From assembly GCF_963422545.1 (NCBI RefSeq), contig NZ_OY730230.1, positions 1-64,000 of the forward strand: 64,000 bases of DNA, written 5' to 3'. The notes beneath the pieces were generated by a model that was not told the origin of the DNA, did no database searches, and saw only the letters and a list, made by a program, of their open reading frames with translations. Every line of letters begins with the position of its first letter. Position 1 is the stretch's first letter. Below are positions 1 through 8,999 of the stretch, piece after piece. The position numbers and the translations under genes were made by a program. Source of the DNA: an uncultured Flavobacterium sp. GTDB lineage: Bacteria; Bacteroidota; Bacteroidia; Flavobacteriales; Flavobacteriaceae.

Positions 1-1238
1 TTTAAACGAAGGATTCATTGTCATCTACAAAAGAGGTCTTGAGCGATTTAAGATTTAGAGCAGGTTGGGGTAAAGTAGGAAATCAAGGTTTGCCAACAGC
101 AGTTTATCAGTCAAACATTGGGCAAGGTTTTTATCCTATTGGATCTGTGGTTACAGATACTTCGTTCCCGTCATCAATGGCGAATAAAGATATCAAATGG
201 GAAACTGTAGAAGATATGAGCTTTGGACTTGATTTCGGATTATGGAAAAACAAGCTTTCAGGTTCGTTAGAATATTATCAAAAGAAAACAGAAGATATGT
301 TGTTTAAGAAACAATTTCCAACATACAGTGGATTCCCTGGATATTCAACAATCTGGACAAATGTAGGTTCAATGCAATCTAAAGGTATCGATTTACTGCT
401 TTCTTATAAAGATAAAAAAGGAGATTTCACATATGGAGTTGATGTAACTTTTACAACAGTAAATGTAAAAATGTTGTCACTATCTGCTGATGGCGAAAAA
501 TTATACGGAGCCGGAAACAGAACATTAACAGTAAAAGGTGAAGAACCTGGATATTTTTACGGATATGTAGCTGATGGATTATTCCAGAATCAAACCGAAT
601 TAAATGCTCATACTGACGAACACGGAACAAAATTACAGCCGTATGCACAACTGGGAGATATTCGTTTTAAAGATGTAAACGGTGACGGAAAACTAGACGA
701 TAAAGACAGAACTAAAATAGGTTCTCCTTGGCCAGATTACAATGTAGGATTGAATTTAACCCTTGCCTATAAACAATTTGATTTAGTAGCAAATTTCTAC
801 TCAAGTATTGGAAACGACATCGTAAATCAAAACATTTCAGATTTATACAACGGTACAAGTTTAACCAACAAAGTAAACGGATTAGACCAAATGGCATGGC
901 ATGGCGAAGGAACTTCAAACTATGTTCCGCGTTTGTCTAAAGACGATAACAACGAAAACTTTACCAAATTCTCTTCTTTTTATGTAGAAGATGGTTCTTA
1001 TGTGCGCATGAAAAACCTTCAGGTTGGATTTTCATTATACAACAAATTTGGTTTAGACAAATTGAGAATATCGTTATCAGGTCAAAATTTATGGACATGG
1101 ACAAACTACTCAGGTGTTGATCCGGAAGTTGCAGGTGGAGATCCTAAACAAGACGATGGAGTTAAAGGATCAGGTTTTGGAGGATGGAACTATCCGGTTC
1201 AGCCAACAATTTTGATGGGTCTTAATGTAGCATTTTAA
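1..1238 (+). CDS. SusC-family TonB-dependent outer membrane receptor, C-terminal part (left-truncated)
   Basis: This is the C-terminal barrel part of a SusC/RagA receptor, which imports oligosaccharides across the outer membrane together with SusD. The visible protein has the usual late-barrel signatures: a LSDLRFRAGWGKVGNQ block, the RFKDVNGDGKLDDKDRTKIG calcium-like loop, and a C-terminus ending in an aromatic residue (NVAF). The SusD gene starts 12 bases after the stop. The window cuts off the N-terminal plug and the TonB box. Oddly, an in-frame TAA lies at 3-5, while the +2 frame of the first 19 bases reads LNEGFI, which is what family members show just before this block. A frameshift near 17-22 (real or a sequencing error) is therefore likely. 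Confidence 0.9.
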
Positions 1239-1249
1239 TAAAAAACGAC

Positions 1250-2851
1250 ATGAAAAAAATAATAGTATCAATAATAGCTTTTGCTGCACTTGCAATTTCA
1301 TGCAGTGATTTTATCGAAAAAGAAGAAAGAGGTACACAAACTCTGGAGAACTACTTTAAAACAGGACAAGAATGCGAGAATTATGTAAATGAATTAACGC
1401 GAAGATTGCTGATTCCTAACGATTGGTTTGCATTACTTGCACCAAGAGTTACCAACGAAATGTCTACTGACGATGCCTGGATGGGAAATACAGGTCAGGA
1501 TAATTCAGCGCACAGACCTTGTTCGCAATATATTATTACGCCAGATAATATGGGAGATATGAACAGTATTTATACCGCTCATTATTATACCATTCAATCA
1601 GCTAATATTGGTTTAGAAAAAATGGCTGCATCGCCAATATCTGATTCTCAAAAAAATCAATATATGGGAGAATCATTATTCGTTCGTGCCTATTGTTATT
1701 ACGAATTAGTAAACCTTTTTGGAGGAGTTCCGTTATACACAAAATCTCTTGGAACAGCCGATTTGAAATTACAACGTAGTCCGGCTGCCGATGTTTATGC
1801 ACAAATTGAAACCGACCTTAAAGCATCTGCCGAAAAATTAGAAAACATTCCGGTAAACAGACAAGGAAGAATAAACAAATGGGCAGCGTATGCCTTATTA
1901 GCCCGTGTATCTTTATTTCAGGAAAAATGGGCAGAAGCAAAACAATATTCAAACAAAGTTATCTCAGAAGGACCTTATTCGTTAGAAACGGATTTCTTAA
2001 ACATCTGGAATGTAAACAATCATAACGGAGTAGAATCTATTTTAGAAGCGCAATCATCATCCGTACAAGATAAAAGTTTAGGATCGATGTTACCAACATT
2101 ATCTGGAGCAAGAGGAGAAGACAAAAAATATTTTCCAAGTAATGATGCTGCAGATGTTATTGACGGATGGGGATGGTGTATGCCAACCAGCGATTTAGAA
2201 AATGCATATCTTTCTGAAAATGATGTTATCCGTCGCAGAAGCACCATTACAAAATGGGGTGAAGCAGCATATGGAGATGAAGTTTTAAACCCAACACACA
2301 AATTCAGTTTAAACGATAATAAATCAGGGCGTATTTGTCGTAAATACTATATTCCCGTAGCAACGCGTCGTGCATTAGACAAAAAAGACGGACACTTACC
2401 ATTAAACATTCCGTTGATTCGTTTAGCCGAAATGTACCTGACAAGAGCAGAAGCAAATTATCATATTGGCGGAGATGCTTTGGCAGATATCAACATCATC
2501 AGAGCGCGTGTAAAATTAGATCCCAAAACAGGATTGGCAGGACCAACGCTTTTAAAACAAATCTATAAAGAGCGTCGTTTAGAATTGGCATTTGAAGGAT
2601 TGCGTTTATATGATATTCGCCGCGAGAAAGATCCATCAACAGGAAGACCTGTAATTGAAGGTTTAATGGGACCAAACGGAACTTTTGTTCAGTACAATCT
2701 GAGCTCGACAGATCCTTATGAAACCACCAATTTAAGAGAATCGCAAGACAAAGGAATCAATTTTAGTCCGGCTAAAAATTTATTATGGCCAATACCACAG
2801 TTAGAAATTGATTTAAGTGGAGGTTTAATTACACAAAATCCTGGTTATTAA
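1250..2851 (+). CDS. SusD/RagB-family outer membrane glycan-binding lipoprotein
   Basis: SusD-like proteins cap the SusC barrel at the cell surface and bind the glycan. The 533-residue protein has a lipoprotein signal with the lipid cysteine at about residue 18 (AISCSD). It then shows the SusD N-terminal region (helices with FVRAYCYYELVNLFGGVPLY) and the C-terminal RagB region with the ERRLELAFEGLRLYDIRR motif. It follows the SusC gene by 12 bases and precedes the first GH30 gene by one base, so the three are surely co-transcribed. The ligand cannot be read from sequence; the adjacent enzymes suggest a galactose-containing plant or algal glycan. Confidence 0.95.
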   Translation: MKKIIVSIIAFAALAISCSDFIEKEERGTQTLENYFKTGQECENYVNELTRRLLIPNDWFALLAPRVTNEMSTDDAWMGNTGQDNSAHRPCSQYIITPDNMGDMNSIYTAHYYTIQSANIGLEKMAASPISDSQKNQYMGESLFVRAYCYYELVNLFGGVPLYTKSLGTADLKLQRSPAADVYAQIETDLKASAEKLENIPVNRQGRINKWAAYALLARVSLFQEKWAEAKQYSNKVISEGPYSLETDFLNIWNVNNHNGVESILEAQSSSVQDKSLGSMLPTLSGARGEDKKYFPSNDAADVIDGWGWCMPTSDLENAYLSENDVIRRRSTITKWGEAAYGDEVLNPTHKFSLNDNKSGRICRKYYIPVATRRALDKKDGHLPLNIPLIRLAEMYLTRAEANYHIGGDALADINIIRARVKLDPKTGLAGPTLLKQIYKERRLELAFEGLRLYDIRREKDPSTGRPVIEGLMGPNGTFVQYNLSSTDPYETTNLRESQDKGINFSPAKNLLWPIPQLEIDLSGGLITQNPGY

Positions 2852-2852
2852 G

Positions 2853-4490
2853 ATGAAGTTTAACATACAAAATAAAGTAAGTCTGCTATGTGCAGGCTTA
2901 CTTTTCGCAAACTCATTTTTAGTGAGTTGCGACTCAGAAAATAATAACAATTCAAATGCTGAAAATACTACAGCCGAATTAAGTATCGATCTGAATGCAA
3001 ATCTTCAAACAATGGAAAGTTTTGGAGCTTCAGATGCGTGGCAATGTAATTTTATAGGTAAAAATTGGCCTTCGGATAAAAAAAATAAAATAGCCGATTT
3101 ACTATTCAGCAAAGATTTTGATGCCGATGGAAATCCAAAAGGAATCGGATTATCATTATGGCGTTTTAATCTGGGAACAGGAAGTTCAGAACAAGGAGAT
3201 GCAAGTGATATCAGTGACGAATGGAAACGTACAGAATGTTTCACAACAGATGGTGTATCTTATGACATGAACAAACAAGCCGGACAGGTTTGGTTTATGA
3301 AAGCTGCCAGAGAACGTGGTCTTGAAAAATTATTAGCTTTTACTAATAGCGCGCCTGTTTACTTAACACAAAATGGAAAAGCACACGCTACAATCAAAGA
3401 ATTTTATAATTTAAAAGATGGAAAAATGCCGGAGTTAGCTGATTTCTGGGCAAACTCTTTAGATAAATTAAAAACAGAACAAGGCTTGACAATCGATTAT
3501 GTAAGTCCGTTTAATGAACCACAATACGAGTGGGACGGAACAGCACAAGAAGGTTCTCCGGCTACAAATGCTAATATTTACAGCTTTGTAAATGTTTTAT
3601 CTCCAAAATTACAATCAAAAGGATTACAATCTAAAATTGTGGTAGGAGAAGCAGGAGCTTACGAATCATTGTATAAAACCGTTTCGGGAAAAGAAAGCAG
3701 ATCCAACCAGATTGATTATTTCTTTGGAACCAATTCAACTAAAAAAATCAGTGGATTAAGTAACGTCAAAAAAACAATTTCAGGACACAGTTACTGGCAG
3801 GCTTGGCCTTTAAACGAAATGGTTTCTTCAAGACAGCAAGCGGCTTCAAGAATTCAGGGAGCCGGAAATATCAGCCTTTGGTCATCTGAATACTGCGTTC
3901 TGGAAAGTCCTGGAACTGCAGAATTACCTGGCGGAGCAGGAGCAGGAAGAGATTTAGGAATGTCTTTAGCACTTTGGACAGCTCGCATCATCAATACAGA
4001 TATTGCTGTTGGAGGAGTTACTTCATGGCAATGGTGGACAGCTATTAGCCGTGGCGATTACAAAGACGGTTTAATTCACGTAGACGATGGTGCAAGCAAT
4101 GGAGCAGGAAATTCAGATTATTGCAAAAACGATGGTTATATCAGAGATTCAAAAACACTTTGGGCATTAGGAAACTTTTCATTCTTCGTAAAACCGGGAA
4201 TGGTAAGAGTTCAAATTCCGAGCGTAGATAATGCCACTTCCGTGAATGATGTAATGGTAACCGCATACAAAGATGCAGCAACAAAAAAGCTGGTAGTTGT
4301 GGCAGTTAACATCAGCAAATCGGCGAAAGCCTATAAATTAAACCTTGCGGGAGGAACTTTAGTTGATGGTAAATTAACACCTTACACAACTTCTGAAACT
4401 TTAAGCCTGAAAAAAGGAGTCGCAGTTGATGCAACAAATATTCAAATTCCTGCGAGAGCTGTTGTGACTTATGTAGGTACTTATAAGTAA
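2853..4490 (+). CDS. GH30-family glycoside hydrolase, lipoprotein (first of two paralogues)
   Basis: A retaining clan GH-A hydrolase of 545 residues. The signal peptide ends at a lipobox with Cys26 (LVSCDS), so it is probably a lipoprotein, possibly at the cell surface. The catalytic acid/base is Glu222 in SPFNEPQYEW and the nucleophile is Glu346 in SLWSSEYCVLE, the usual GH30 arrangement. The last ~100 residues form the beta-sandwich domain that GH30 enzymes carry. It starts one base after the SusD stop. Family members include endo-beta-1,6-galactanases, beta-1,6-glucanases, xylanases and glucosylceramidases. Given the neighbouring GH2, GH27 and GH43 genes I lean to a beta-1,6-galactan-type substrate, but specificity is not proven here. 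Confidence 0.85.
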   Translation: MKFNIQNKVSLLCAGLLFANSFLVSCDSENNNNSNAENTTAELSIDLNANLQTMESFGASDAWQCNFIGKNWPSDKKNKIADLLFSKDFDADGNPKGIGLSLWRFNLGTGSSEQGDASDISDEWKRTECFTTDGVSYDMNKQAGQVWFMKAARERGLEKLLAFTNSAPVYLTQNGKAHATIKEFYNLKDGKMPELADFWANSLDKLKTEQGLTIDYVSPFNEPQYEWDGTAQEGSPATNANIYSFVNVLSPKLQSKGLQSKIVVGEAGAYESLYKTVSGKESRSNQIDYFFGTNSTKKISGLSNVKKTISGHSYWQAWPLNEMVSSRQQAASRIQGAGNISLWSSEYCVLESPGTAELPGGAGAGRDLGMSLALWTARIINTDIAVGGVTSWQWWTAISRGDYKDGLIHVDDGASNGAGNSDYCKNDGYIRDSKTLWALGNFSFFVKPGMVRVQIPSVDNATSVNDVMVTAYKDAATKKLVVVAVNISKSAKAYKLNLAGGTLVDGKLTPYTTSETLSLKKGVAVDATNIQIPARAVVTYVGTYK

Positions 4491-4533
4491 AGGTTCTAAG
4501 GTTTTGCTTAGACTGGATTGCACTTATGATTGC

Positions 4534-4648
4534 GATGGATGGATTAAAATCCATCCCTACAATATATTTTGTTCCTCCGGAACTTCTAAAGAAAAATTCC
4601 GGAGGAATGATTCATATTGTAGCAACGGATTTCAATCCGTTGAAATGA
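4534..4648. repeat. composite palindromic repeat (copy A)
   Basis: The gap between the two GH30 genes holds three short palindromes in a row: GGATGGATTAAAATCCATCC, a TTCCTCCGGAA-type inverted repeat whose second arm is ATTCCGGAGGAAT, and CAACGG/CCGTTG around ATTTCAAT. The same modules recur in the same order at 49211-49327. It codes for nothing obvious; short open frames across it are not credible genes. Confidence 0.8.
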
Positions 4649-4729
4649 AAAGATTGCGACTAACAAGATTGTGGAAAAATAAAATCTCAATTGAAAAGAT
4701 TGCATTAAAAAATTACAAAGAATTAATAA

Positions 4730-6316
4730 ATGAGAAAAATATATATCTCGCTTTTATTGATAACAAGTTCGCTGTCATTTGCACAGCGAACTGCTATCAT
4801 TAGCACAGATAATGTTGTACAAACCATGGACGGTTTTGGAGGTTCTGATGCCTGGAGAACTCAGTTTGTGGGTAAAAATTGGCCGGAGCAAAAAAAGAAC
4901 GCCATTGCAGATTTACTTTTCAGCAAAGAAATTGATGCAGAAGGAAATCCAAAAGGAATAGGACTTTCTATCTGGCGATTTAATCTTGGAGCCGGAAGTA
5001 CAGAACAAGGCGAAAACAGCAAAGTTTCTGATGAATGGAGAAGAAGCGAATGTTTTTTAAATGCTGACGGAACTTACGATTTTTCGAAACAAGAAGGGCA
5101 GAGATGGTTTTTGCAGGCAGCTAAAAAACGTGGTGTCGATAAATTTCTGATTTTTACAAATAGTCCGCCGGTTTTTATGACAAACAACGGATTATCTTTT
5201 GCATCTCAAAAGAATAAAATGAATCTAAAAGATGGTGCAATTCCAAAATTTGTCGATTTCTTAGTTCAAAGTATTCAGGGATTAGAGAAAAAAGAAGGAA
5301 TCAAATTCGATTACATAAGCCCAATAAATGAACCACAATGGGAATGGATGCCTAATAACGGAGACAAAAACAGTCAGGAAGGAACTCCGGCGACAAACGA
5401 CGAAATTTATGCTTTGACCAAATCACTTTCTGAAAAACTCAAAGCCAATAAAATGAGTACAGAAATTGTGATTGCTGAAGCCGGACAAATCAACTATTTA
5501 TATGAAAATGTAAATGGCGAAAACAGAGACAATCAAATCGATTATTTCTTTGGAAAAACAAAAACGAATATTTCCAAATTCTCAAATGTAAAAAATGTCA
5601 TTTTAGGACACAGCTATTTTACAACGTGGCCAGTTGAAAAACAAGTTTTAAGCCGAAAGCTAATCGCTGCAAGCATAAAACAAAATCCGGGATTAAAATA
5701 TTGGCAGTCTGAATATTGCATATTAGAAAATCCGGGAGAAGCTGAAATACCGGGAGGTTCAGGCGGAGGAAGGGATTTAGGAATGCAGACCGCTTTATTC
5801 GTAGCACGTTTAATTCATAATGATATTGCGGTTGCCAACGCTGCTTCATGGCAATGGTGGACATCAATAACCCGTGTTGATTACAAAGACGGTTTAATTT
5901 ACCTGGACGACGGAAAAAGCAAAGGAGGAACGGAACCGAATTATGTGAAAAACGATGGAGAATTTCACGATTCAAAAGTGCTTTGGGCATTAGGAAATTA
6001 TTCTCTTTTTGTTCGTCCGGGAATGCTGAGAGTTGATGTTCCAAACCAAAACGAATTAGACGCTGCAAATGATGTAATGCTGACCGCTTATAAAGATACA
6101 GCCAATAAAAAACTGATTGTAGTAGCGGTTAACTGCGGAAAATCTCCCCAAAAATACAAGTTTGATTTATCAAAAGGAACCGTAAAAAACAACGAATTCA
6201 CACCATATATAACCTCTGAAAATTCAAACCTAAAAAGAACAGCTATTCAGAAAATTGACAATATAGAAATTCCTGCAAAGTCAGTAGTGACGTTTGTTGG
6301 AGAGCTTCAATATTAG
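4730..6316 (+). CDS. GH30-family glycoside hydrolase (second paralogue, non-lipidated)
   Basis: A 528-residue paralogue of the preceding GH30, sharing long conserved blocks such as GNPKGIGLS, ASWQWWT and NDVMLTAYKD. Acid/base Glu201 lies in SPINEPQWEW and the nucleophile Glu328 in WQSEYCILE. The N-terminus is a standard signal peptide ending at SLSFAQ with no lipobox cysteine, so this copy is probably periplasmic or secreted while the first is a lipoprotein. The gap to the previous gene is 239 bases and contains a palindromic repeat. A paired lipoprotein/soluble set suggests an initial surface cut followed by periplasmic trimming, or two linkage preferences; that is inference. Confidence 0.85.
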   Translation: MRKIYISLLLITSSLSFAQRTAIISTDNVVQTMDGFGGSDAWRTQFVGKNWPEQKKNAIADLLFSKEIDAEGNPKGIGLSIWRFNLGAGSTEQGENSKVSDEWRRSECFLNADGTYDFSKQEGQRWFLQAAKKRGVDKFLIFTNSPPVFMTNNGLSFASQKNKMNLKDGAIPKFVDFLVQSIQGLEKKEGIKFDYISPINEPQWEWMPNNGDKNSQEGTPATNDEIYALTKSLSEKLKANKMSTEIVIAEAGQINYLYENVNGENRDNQIDYFFGKTKTNISKFSNVKNVILGHSYFTTWPVEKQVLSRKLIAASIKQNPGLKYWQSEYCILENPGEAEIPGGSGGGRDLGMQTALFVARLIHNDIAVANAASWQWWTSITRVDYKDGLIYLDDGKSKGGTEPNYVKNDGEFHDSKVLWALGNYSLFVRPGMLRVDVPNQNELDAANDVMLTAYKDTANKKLIVVAVNCGKSPQKYKFDLSKGTVKNNEFTPYITSENSNLKRTAIQKIDNIEIPAKSVVTFVGELQY

Positions 6317-6452
6317 TTTACAGTCGCAGTTTATAGTCTCAGTCACAGTGAAAAACTGAAAACTGCGACTGAAAACTTGAAAGAAAAAAAACAAATTCAT
6401 AAAAAAAAGCTTAGAACCTTAGCATCTCAGCAACTTAGAACCTAGAAAAAAA
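6317..6452. repeat. intergenic inverted repeat (CAGTCGCAGTTT type)
   Basis: After the second GH30 stop the sequence has CAGTCGCAGTTT and, about 35 bases on, AAACTGCGACTG, forming an imperfect stem. A related sequence (CTGTGACTGCGACTGAAAACT) lies at 60672-60692. The rest is A-rich leader to the GH2 gene with a short GCTTAGAACCTTAG / CTTAGAACCTAG repeat. Confidence 0.6.
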
Positions 6453-8873
6453 ATGTTTACAAAAAAAATCATACTACCCGTACTTCTCTTCTCATGCTTA
6501 TCGGCATTTAGTCAGATATCATTTGGAGATTCTCAAAAAATCAATGACAACTGGAAATTCAATCTTCAGGAAACTCCGGATGCAAAAAACACAGCCTTTG
6601 ATGACAGTAAATGGCAATCTGTAAACGTTCCGCACGACTGGAGCGTAAAAGGACAATTGAGCCCAACGCTGGCAAGCTGTACAGGATATCTTCCGGGAGG
6701 AATTGCCTGGTATAGAAAATCAGTAAATATTCCGCAGAGTAAAAGTGGCGAAAAAGTCTATTTATATTTTGAAGGCGTTTACAACAGAAGTGAAGTTTTT
6801 ATCAACGGACATTCTTTAGGAAAACGTCCAAACGGCTATATTTCTTTTGCTTATGATGCAACTCAATATGTAAAATTTGGAGGAGAAAATACCATTTCTG
6901 TTCGAGTAGATCACAGTCAAAGTGCCGATTCAAGATGGTACACAGGTTCAGGAATTTACAGAGATGTTTGGTTGGTATATGCAAACCCTGTTCATATTGG
7001 ACAATGGGGAGTTTATGCTTATCCGGAAGTAAAAAACGGAACAGGAACTTTAAATGTTGAGGTTGATGTAGAAAACGATTCAAAAACAAAATCAAACCTT
7101 ACCATTGTAAACGAATTGATTTCAAAAGACGGAAAATCTGTAGTAAAATCTTCTTCTAAAGTGGAGGTCGCAGCAAATCAAAACGGAAAAATTTCGACTA
7201 AATTAAGCGTGAAAAATCCTCAAATATGGGATTTAGAAAACCCCAATTTATATCAGCTAAAAACAACCGTTTTAAAAGATGGTAAACAAATCGATCAAAC
7301 CGTAACAAAAACAGGTTTTAGAACTTTTACTTTCGATCCAAACAATGGTTTTGCCTTAAACGGAAAATGGATGAAAATGAAAGGAGTTTGTCTGCATCAC
7401 GATGCTGGAGTTTTAGGCTCTGCCGTTCCTCGCGAAGTTTGGGAAACAAGACTAAAAACACTTAAAGAAATTGGTGTAAATGCAATCCGTACAAGTCATA
7501 ATCCGCAAGCACCGGTTTTCTATGAACTTTGCGATGAATTAGGGATTTTAGTTTTAAACGAAGCTTATGACGAATGGGAATTTCCAAAACGTAAATGGTT
7601 AGAAGGCTGGAATTACGGAACTCCGGGATTCGAAGGTTCGTTTGATATTTTTGCAGAATATGCAGAAAAAGATTTAGAAGACTTTGTTCGTCGTGACAGA
7701 AATCATTTATCTGTTTTTGGATGGAGTATTGGTAACGAAGTAGATTATCCAAACGATCCGTATTCGCATCCGGTTTTGGATAAAGGAAAAGAAGGTTTTG
7801 GACAGGCAGCTTACGGAGGTTACAAAAAAGATGCACCAGATGCAATGCGTCTTGGAGCAATTGCAAAACGTTTAGTTGCAGCAGTAAAAAAATACGATAA
7901 ATCACGTCCAACAACTGCCGGATTAGCTGGAGTTGCCATGTCTAACGAAACAGAATATCCGGGAGCTTTAGACATTACAGGATACAATTATACAGAAAGT
8001 AAATACCAATCAGATCACGAAAAATATCCAAACAGAGTCATTTTCGGAAGTGAAAATGTACATGATATGGATCCTTGGCTGGCGGTAAAAAACAACAAAC
8101 ATATTTTCGGACAGTTTTTATGGACAGGAATTGATTATCTGGGTGAATCTGGAAGATGGCCTTCAAGAGGATTTTATTCCGGTTTAGTTGATTTTGCGGG
8201 CGTTATTAAACCAAGAGGATATTTCCGTCAGTCATTATGGTCAGATAAACCAATGGCTTATATTGGAACTTATCCGTTAAAAAATGAAAAAGATATTTCT
8301 AAAGATGCGTGGGCAATCTGGAATTATAAAGACGGAGAAAAAATTCGTGTAGTTTGTTATACCAATGCAGCAAAAGCACGTTTAGAATTAAACGGGAAAG
8401 TGGTTGGTGAAACCAAACTTTACGACGAAAAAAACGGAATTATTTATTGGGATATCCCATTTACTTCAGGAAAATTAGAAGTAATTGGTTTAGATAAAAA
8501 TGACAAAGAAGTAAGTAGATATGCAATTACAACAACTCAGCAGCCAGTTGAATTGACTATTGCAGATAAAAATATCACGATTTCTAAAGACAAAGGCGTT
8601 GCCAAAATAATGGTTCAAATAAAAGATCAAAACGGTTTACCTGTAATGCTTTCAGATAACGAAGTGACTTGTACGATAAACGGGCCGGGAATTTTATTAG
8701 GACTTGAAGCAGGAAACAACAGCGACATGACAGATTATACAGATAATGTACAACGAGTATTTCACGGTCATATTGCGGCTTATATTCAGTCTACAGGAGA
8801 AACACAACCAATAAAAGTAACCTTTACAAGCCAATGGTTAAAACCAGTTGAGGTAACGGTTAATGTGAAATAA
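6453..8873 (+). CDS. GH2-family glycoside hydrolase, beta-galactosidase-like
   Basis: An 806-residue retaining exo-hydrolase. After a signal peptide (cleavage near SAFSQ) come the sugar-binding domain (about 30-180, with the GSGIYRDVWL motif), an Ig-like domain (about 185-290), the TIM barrel (about 295-600) and C-terminal sandwich domains. The acid/base is Glu429 (GWSIGNEVD) and the nucleophile Glu534 (FGSEN). It lacks the N-x-K uronate motif present in the two GH2 enzymes further along, so a neutral sugar is likely. Many family members of this size in PULs are beta-galactosidases. It sits mid-operon between GH30 and GH27, fitting removal of non-reducing galactose from oligosaccharides in the periplasm. 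Confidence 0.88.
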   Translation: MFTKKIILPVLLFSCLSAFSQISFGDSQKINDNWKFNLQETPDAKNTAFDDSKWQSVNVPHDWSVKGQLSPTLASCTGYLPGGIAWYRKSVNIPQSKSGEKVYLYFEGVYNRSEVFINGHSLGKRPNGYISFAYDATQYVKFGGENTISVRVDHSQSADSRWYTGSGIYRDVWLVYANPVHIGQWGVYAYPEVKNGTGTLNVEVDVENDSKTKSNLTIVNELISKDGKSVVKSSSKVEVAANQNGKISTKLSVKNPQIWDLENPNLYQLKTTVLKDGKQIDQTVTKTGFRTFTFDPNNGFALNGKWMKMKGVCLHHDAGVLGSAVPREVWETRLKTLKEIGVNAIRTSHNPQAPVFYELCDELGILVLNEAYDEWEFPKRKWLEGWNYGTPGFEGSFDIFAEYAEKDLEDFVRRDRNHLSVFGWSIGNEVDYPNDPYSHPVLDKGKEGFGQAAYGGYKKDAPDAMRLGAIAKRLVAAVKKYDKSRPTTAGLAGVAMSNETEYPGALDITGYNYTESKYQSDHEKYPNRVIFGSENVHDMDPWLAVKNNKHIFGQFLWTGIDYLGESGRWPSRGFYSGLVDFAGVIKPRGYFRQSLWSDKPMAYIGTYPLKNEKDISKDAWAIWNYKDGEKIRVVCYTNAAKARLELNGKVVGETKLYDEKNGIIYWDIPFTSGKLEVIGLDKNDKEVSRYAITTTQQPVELTIADKNITISKDKGVAKIMVQIKDQNGLPVMLSDNEVTCTINGPGILLGLEAGNNSDMTDYTDNVQRVFHGHIAAYIQSTGETQPIKVTFTSQWLKPVEVTVNVK

Positions 8874-8901
8874 TTGACATAAGATAAATCGTCAACGAAG
8901 A

Positions 8902-8928
8902 CCCGACAGGTTTTTAAAACCTGTCGGG
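8902..8928. repeat. CCCGACAGG palindrome, copy 1
   Basis: A 27-base hairpin with arms CCCGACAGG and CCTGTCGGG around TTTTTAAAA, in the gap between the GH2 and GH27 genes. Near-identical copies lie at 45705-45731 and 45852-45878. It could act as a terminator or mRNA-end stabiliser, but its copy number shows it is a dispersed repeat. A second small hairpin (AAGTGTT/AACACTT, 8971-8989) follows just before the GH27 start. Confidence 0.85.
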
Positions 8929-8999
8929 TCTAATTTAGAATACAGATATTAAAAAAGTTTATTATATTTAAAGTGTTGTAATAACACTTATTTTAAATT

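Noticed and set aside
4504..4803. Open frame of 99 codons between and into the GH30 genes
   Set aside because: It runs through the palindromic repeat and overlaps the start of the second GH30 in another frame; composition is not protein-like.
5619..6068. 149-codon open frame antisense to the second GH30
   Set aside because: Shadow of a well-supported gene on the other strand; no domain or start signal.
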